Shown here: positions 6,320-9,957 of the stretch, piece by piece
Numbering within the stretch: the stretch's first letter is position 1
Layout of the letters: each line of letters begins with the position of its first letter
NCBI GenBank assembly: GCA_048939725.1
Contig: JBHLPG010000134.1
Location: 1-9,957 of the forward strand
Length of the DNA stretch: 9,957 bases
DNA from: Hodarchaeum sp048939725
Lineage (GTDB): Archaea; Asgardarchaeota; Heimdallarchaeia; Hodarchaeales; Hodarchaeaceae
Direction: 5' to 3'
Notes under the pieces: generated by a model
Told to the model about the DNA's origin: nothing
The model's input: the letters and a program-made list of their open reading frames with translations, nothing else
Database searches by the model: none
Position numbers and translations under genes: made by a program

Positions 6320-7720
6320 TTAGAATCCACTACCAGTTTCCTGACATAATTCTAAGGCAATATTCTTTGAAGCGGTTATTGCTTCATTTAAACCAATTTG
6401 ATTGTGAGAAATTAAAAAATCCAAAGTGGATATACCTGATTCAGAGTTTGGATGGGAAAGAAAAGACTCAAATTTTTTTTCAGATAGGGTTTCAATCTTT
6501 CCTTCATTTGTTAATTCAGTAATTCTCATGATTTTACGTTTTTTTACATTTCTAATCCAAGATACATTTAGCTCTATGAAAATATGAGGGAAAGAAGTCT
6601 TCAAAAGTTCTAGTGGAATTTCATAGATATCCTTCAAGCGTCTGAATAAAAATTCAGGGTTTCTGCCATGAATTGTTTGGATTGATGGAATTCCAACTGA
6701 GAGTACATTCAAGAAAGCTGAGAAATTGTCTTTAGTTGAAAGTTCCCCTAAGTTTATAAAATCTGGACTTCTATGTAATATCTTTTGCATTTCTAGTGAT
6801 TTCGAAAAAATTAAGGTTTCTTGTGGATCATATCCTAACCGAAATTTTACTGTATTCCCCTGTCTTGTTTCAGTGGTTTCAAGAACATCTTCTACAGATA
6901 GAAGTCGTAAATGAGAAGGAATATATTCAATTAAGGCATTCTGTAAAGTAGTTTTGCCTGAATTTGGAGGGCCAATAATCGAAATAGAGACTTGATTCTG
7001 AATCAAGAAAATCAATAATAGAGCTTGATTTATAGTCATGCTTCCATTATTAACTAGATCTGGAATTTTTAATTTGTTTGAACGAAATTTTCTAATATCT
7101 ATATGATAATCTTCAATCGTTAAAGGTGGAATATCTACTGTAACTCGAGTGTGAAATAAAGAAGATACAAAATCTGTTTTCATGGTTGGATTACTTTTGT
7201 TTAATGAAAAATCATTTTCTAAAGCAACTCGATAAATAAAAGATTCAATCTCTTTTGTTGTAAGCTTAATTGATGTAATACATCTTCCATGTTTTGAATG
7301 ATCAATATATAGATTCTTCTTACTTGAATCAAGATATATTTCATCTATCTGATCATCAATCAAAAGTGGGCCTATTTTTTCAAGATCGAGAATACGTAAT
7401 AATACAGGGATTAAAAGTTGTTTTGGAAGTTCTAACTGGTTAGAAATATCTCCTGATAAATACTCATAAATTTGGTTAAAAGAACAAAAGTCATTATGCT
7501 GTAAAATGAATTTTTTAAGGAAAAATTTAATCTCATTCTCATAACGGTTAAAATTCTTTAAATGATCATAGGTTAGAGGATCAAACTGAACCTGATATTC
7601 AAATTCCTTTATATAGGGGACTTTTAATATTGATACAATATAAGACTGAAATGAATAAGAATCTATCCTTATAGTATCATATTCATTAAATCTAGTGTCG
7701 TAATTTAATTGGGAATTCAT
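6320..7720 (-). CDS. Type II/IV secretion-system ATPase (GspE/VirB11/FlaI superfamily)
   Basis: A 466-residue hexameric-motor ATPase of the family that powers archaeal flagella, type IV pili and type II/IV secretion. An N-terminal segment (about 1-110) precedes the typical N-domain (IGPLLIDDQIDEIYLDS, then HGRC, then HIDIRKF ending near 212). The core follows: Walker A GPPNSGKT at 250-257, Asp box SVEDVLE at 275-281, Walker B region SPDFINLGEL at 318-327, and His box TIHG at 349-352. ATP hydrolysis at the cytoplasmic membrane face would drive subunit assembly or export. It is shorter than the usual FlaI (about 530 residues), and the Arg that normally follows the Walker B Glu (GEV/IR) is Ser328. 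The ATG at 7720 has AGGAAG 6 nt upstream, just behind the zinc-protein gene. The matching platform protein is probably the divergent 8456-9955 gene. Confidence 0.92.
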   Translation of the reverse strand: MNSQLNYDTRFNEYDTIRIDSYSFQSYIVSILKVPYIKEFEYQVQFDPLTYDHLKNFNRYENEIKFFLKKFILQHNDFCSFNQIYEYLSGDISNQLELPKQLLIPVLLRILDLEKIGPLLIDDQIDEIYLDSSKKNLYIDHSKHGRCITSIKLTTKEIESFIYRVALENDFSLNKSNPTMKTDFVSSLFHTRVTVDIPPLTIEDYHIDIRKFRSNKLKIPDLVNNGSMTINQALLLIFLIQNQVSISIIGPPNSGKTTLQNALIEYIPSHLRLLSVEDVLETTETRQGNTVKFRLGYDPQETLIFSKSLEMQKILHRSPDFINLGELSTKDNFSAFLNVLSVGIPSIQTIHGRNPEFLFRRLKDIYEIPLELLKTSFPHIFIELNVSWIRNVKKRKIMRITELTNEGKIETLSEKKFESFLSHPNSESGISTLDFLISHNQIGLNEAITASKNIALELCQETGSGF

Positions 7721-7726
7721 TTTTTA

Positions 7727-7732
7727 CTTCCT
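7727..7732 (-). promoter_or_regulatory. Shine-Dalgarno site of the ATPase gene
   Basis: AGGAAG on the minus strand lies 6 nt before the ATG at 7720, inside the 21-nt gap after the TGA of the small zinc-protein gene (7744-7742). It supports this start and a shared transcript for the two genes. Confidence 0.7.
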
Positions 7733-7741
7733 GATAAAATT

Positions 7742-8053
7742 TCATTCTGGTTTCTTCGACTCCTGGAGCATTTGAGAAAAAATCACCCCTAAATTATTCG
7801 GAAGAGAATCTCTTAACAAATTTTCCTTGTTTTCTGCAATATCAAAACAATATTTTCTACGAACTATACCTTGACCATCGATATAAAGAGTGAGAATGTG
7901 GCCCTCCTTTGAATGAGACATTGCCTTGGTAATAAGAGAATGCTGTTCTCGAGCGTTGACTAATTCAGACTCAGACACAAAAATCGATTCCTTCTTTCCA
8001 CAGATTGGACAAGTTGTTTGAATAACAGTTTTTTGCATTTGAAGAACCGGCAA
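7742..8053 (-). CDS. Small CxxC putative zinc-binding protein
   Basis: A soluble protein of 103 residues (TTG start at 8053) or 98 residues (ATG at 8038). It has a zinc-ribbon-like TTCPICGKKESI (Cys15, Cys18), a helical middle, then SHSKEGHILTLYIDGQGIVR (His47, His52) and Cys69, which could supply the remaining metal ligands. The layout CPICG, then a His-containing strand, then F/Y-ID-x-x-x-VR resembles, from memory, a family of small proteins repeated many times in Lokiarchaeota-like genomes; that is unverified. It is the first gene of the minus-strand operon, 21 nt before the ATPase, so it may be a regulatory or adaptor part of the secretion module. The TTG has a weak GGGA about 7 nt upstream; the ATG has none, so the start is uncertain. 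Confidence 0.75.
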   Translation of the reverse strand: MPVLQMQKTVIQTTCPICGKKESIFVSESELVNAREQHSLITKAMSHSKEGHILTLYIDGQGIVRRKYCFDIAENKENLLRDSLPNNLGVIFSQMLQESKKPE

Positions 8054-8084
8054 TATAATTCCCGAAATTAATTTTGAGACTTAG

Positions 8085-8094
8085 AATAAAAAAA
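8085..8094 (-). promoter_or_regulatory. Putative promoter of the zinc-protein/ATPase operon
   Basis: TTTTTTTATT on the minus strand lies 32-41 nt upstream of the TTG start at 8053. A start site about 25 nt downstream would give a very short leader for the TTG start, or about 20 nt for the ATG at 8038. It is the only TATA-like element at a suitable distance, but the match is generic. Confidence 0.3.
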
Positions 8095-8294
8095 CCCAAG
8101 TTTCACACAACTTAAACAACCCTTCTAAAACTAGCAGTAATGATTAGTATTAGAGCGGGGATGCAAGACCACAACAAATAGATTCATTAAAATCATTTGA
8201 AGGTGTTAATATTGATATTGATATGAAATTTGTCTATAACATTCTGATAAACGTTTCTGAGACCATTAGGAAAAATACTATTAAATTACGTTAA

Positions 8295-8305
8295 ATACGA
8301 CGTAT
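8295..8305. repeat. Short perfect inverted repeat ATACG-A-CGTAT
   Basis: Two 5-bp arms around a single base, in the middle of the divergent intergenic region. It is the most GC-bearing symmetric element there and could be an operator half-site pair. At this length it could also be chance. Confidence 0.3.
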
Positions 8306-8380
8306 CAAATATCAAGTGAATTGGCTTCTTTTGAATGAATTTGATTTCCTTGACAATTGTTAGGTTCAAATAAAGGATTT

Positions 8381-8405
8381 TGGAATTTTATGATATCATA
8401 TTCCA
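8381..8405. repeat. Dyad upstream of the membrane platform gene
   Basis: A 12-bp perfect palindrome, TATGATATCATA (8389-8400), lies within 6-bp inverted arms TGGAAT (8381-8386) and ATTCCA (8400-8405). Its right edge is 51 nt before the ATG at 8456, a position where a repressor or activator could act on that promoter, and the AT core could itself serve as a TATA element. The arms and the palindrome have different centres, so they are probably not one structure. Confidence 0.35.
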
Positions 8406-8455
8406 GAACGAGAATTTCCATTCTAATTTAGGAACTCTCGAAAAATTGATGTTCT

Positions 8456-9955
8456 ATGAGTAGCATCTCCGAGAATTTTCAGACCCTCTTATTTGGAAAT
8501 TTTAATTTCTTCGCCCAATATCAGTTTGAAAAATATTTCAAATCGAAATATAAATTGGGTGAAAAGCAGGTTCATTTGATTTCTTTCTCTTTTTTTGCCT
8601 TATCTCATTTCTTCATTGGATTTCAGATATTTCTTACCAAGAGGGTCATTTTTGAAGTAATATTGATTGAGATTATACTAATCATAACTCTGTTGAGGCT
8701 CTTCAACTACATCATTTATGTTGAATTCAAGGATTATTGCACTACAATAGAAACCATTGGGTACTTTGTTGTAAATGAGTTATTAATGATACTAGATACT
8801 TCAGTATCTTTGAAAGAGGCTACTAAATTCATTATATCGAGTAACTATCCTCTTTTTTCTGAAATATTTTCAGAAGCAATGATTTTAACACATTTCGGCA
8901 ATCCGTTGAATTTCGCATTAAAAACACTAATTCAGAAAAGGCTTTTTGGACGAATTCAAACAATATTCTTATATATTTTAGAAATTTGGGAAAATGGAAA
9001 AAATATTGCACTCCTCTCAAAGAACAGGATCCTTGGCAGGATATCCGATCAAATAACAGAGGAAACAAATAAAATTGACTCTTGGGCTTCTTTATCGGCT
9101 GGAATAATATTTCTAAGTCCCCCAGTTATATATTGCTTTCTATTAATTTCTGGGAATATGAGTATATTTTTCGGGATTTTAATCATAATTGGTATCATAA
9201 TTGGATCATTTTTTATCCATCCAGAAAAACATCTGACAGTATTTTCGAAAAATAATAAACTATTCTTATCTTATGATGTAAGATCCTTAGAACTCTTAGT
9301 TATTCTTTCAGAAAATTTATTAAGAGGAAAATCTTTCAATAAAAGCCTTAATAATACCTTAAATATAATGGAGATTGATTTACAAAAAGCAAGGACAAGA
9401 ATCACGGATCCATATACCAATTTTAGATTAGGTATTAAAGAAAGAAACGAAATCAGTGCGAATCTTTTAGCTGACTTTTTTCCTGAACGAATCATCCAGC
9501 TGATCCTTTTGATTAAAAAATTTTCAATGATCAATGTAATCATTGCAGGAGAAAAATTACAAGCAATAACAAATGAATTAAATAAAATCAATGAATTTCT
9601 AAGTAAAGGTGATGCACAACTTAAAGCAGCAAAATTACATGGAACTATAATTCAAGTGCTTGCCTTAATATCTCTAGGTTTTATTACTGGAGCCAGTTCT
9701 TTTTTTCTCCTTGTATCAAATATGTTGTATCATCCATTTACAGAATCCTCGTTACCAATGAATAATTCTGCCTTTGAATTGATTTATATGATGACAGCTT
9801 TAGTATTAAGCGTATTACCAATCAGGAGAATTAATATTAAAGGGCTCAAAAACATTGAAACAATTCCATGGAAGGAAATACTGGGATTTTCTAAATTCAT
9901 ATTGTTTTTAATGGTATATATATTTGTTAAAAACGTTTTAATGGGATTATATTAA
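8456..9955 (+). CDS. T2SSF/FlaJ/TadC-like membrane platform protein
   Basis: A 499-residue polytopic membrane protein resembling the platform proteins (FlaJ, TadC, GspF) that pair with secretion ATPases in type IV-filament machines. Hydrophobic segments lie near residues 40-60, 64-89, 211-232, 235-254, 397-425, 439-456 and 477-496. Two cytoplasmic T2SSF-type helical domains lie between them: about 98-200 (LLMILDTSVSLKEATKFI, then LEIWENGKNI) and about 274-395 (ENLLRGKSFNKSLNN, then a helical stretch leading to LSKGDAQLKAAK before the third membrane block). This double-domain layout is that of archaeal FlaJ-like proteins. The ATG at 8456 has no SD at normal spacing (AGGA is about 22 nt away), so a leaderless or short-leader transcript is possible. 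It is divergent from, and probably the partner of, the ATPase at 6320-7720. The stop is 2 nt from the window edge. Confidence 0.85.
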   Translation: MSSISENFQTLLFGNFNFFAQYQFEKYFKSKYKLGEKQVHLISFSFFALSHFFIGFQIFLTKRVIFEVILIEIILIITLLRLFNYIIYVEFKDYCTTIETIGYFVVNELLMILDTSVSLKEATKFIISSNYPLFSEIFSEAMILTHFGNPLNFALKTLIQKRLFGRIQTIFLYILEIWENGKNIALLSKNRILGRISDQITEETNKIDSWASLSAGIIFLSPPVIYCFLLISGNMSIFFGILIIIGIIIGSFFIHPEKHLTVFSKNNKLFLSYDVRSLELLVILSENLLRGKSFNKSLNNTLNIMEIDLQKARTRITDPYTNFRLGIKERNEISANLLADFFPERIIQLILLIKKFSMINVIIAGEKLQAITNELNKINEFLSKGDAQLKAAKLHGTIIQVLALISLGFITGASSFFLLVSNMLYHPFTESSLPMNNSAFELIYMMTALVLSVLPIRRINIKGLKNIETIPWKEILGFSKFILFLMVYIFVKNVLMGLY

Positions 9956-9957
9956 TT

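Larger units (their letters stand above)
8054..8455. other. 402-nt intergenic region between divergent secretion genes
   Basis: This region must hold the promoters of both the leftward zinc-protein/ATPase operon and the rightward membrane-protein gene. I see a TATA-like element for the leftward operon, an 11-bp inverted repeat at 8295-8305, and a palindrome-centred dyad at 8381-8405. No tRNA is visible. Short frames are present (for example 38 codons, minus strand, 8421-8305; 23 codons, plus strand, about 8224-8295), but none has a convincing start context. It is long for a simple double promoter in an otherwise compact window. Confidence 0.55.

Noticed and set aside
8208..8225. Direct repeat of TATTGA in the intergenic region
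   Set aside because: Only two to three short AT-rich units; low-complexity sequence.
8360..8380. tRNA T-loop-like GGTTCAAAT
   Set aside because: No flanking complementary T-arm, acceptor stem or anticodon arm could be found around it.
8305..8421. Minus-strand 38-codon frame in the divergent intergenic region
   Set aside because: Length is within chance expectation, composition is not protein-like, and there is no good SD.
9271..9591. Minus-strand frame of 106 codons opposite the platform protein gene
   Set aside because: Shadow frame within the second T2SSF-like domain; no independent support.

Overview
The window is archaeal chromosomal DNA, A+T-rich throughout. The left half (about 1-5103, all minus strand) carries an information-processing cluster in classic archaeal order: split RNA polymerase large subunit genes rpoA' and rpoA'', then rpl30e, a two-KH-domain nusA, and the start of rps12 running off the left edge. 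The split largest subunit, eL30, the short NusA and the archaeal form of uS12 together exclude bacteria and eukaryotes. The lineage is less certain. A small CxxC protein (7742-8053) resembles, from memory only, a family common in Asgard (Lokiarchaeota-like) genomes; this is a weak inference.

The cluster is tightly packed. rpoA' and rpoA'' are 13 nt apart, with the Shine-Dalgarno (SD) sequence of rpoA'' overlapping the rpoA' stop. rpoA'' and rpl30e are 2 nt apart, and nusA probably starts at a TTG just behind rpl30e. rps12 is set off by 140 nt and seems to have its own promoter. rpoB and rpoH, which usually precede rpoA', are absent; a non-coding gap of about 360 nt and unrelated genes lie there instead.

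The right half (about 5467-9955) is an accessory module of secretion or surface-filament type. A minus-strand operon encodes a small putative zinc protein (8053-7742), a GspE/VirB11/FlaI-superfamily ATPase (7720-6320), possibly a 44-residue membrane peptide (6301-6167), and two small membrane proteins (6180-5659 and 5652-5467). Across a 402-nt intergenic region, a plus-strand gene (8456-9955) encodes a 499-residue membrane protein with two T2SSF/FlaJ/TadC-like domains. An ATPase plus a T2SSF-type platform protein is the minimal motor of type IV-filament machines, so the divergent genes probably work together.

The two small membrane proteins look less ordinary. The 173-residue one holds two ungapped 39-residue repeats, each ending in FPNM, and the 61-residue one looks like a single copy of the same unit. 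They could be structural or pilin-like parts of an undescribed machine. No typical class III prepilin was found in the window. No tRNA, rRNA, CRISPR array or insertion sequence was recognised.
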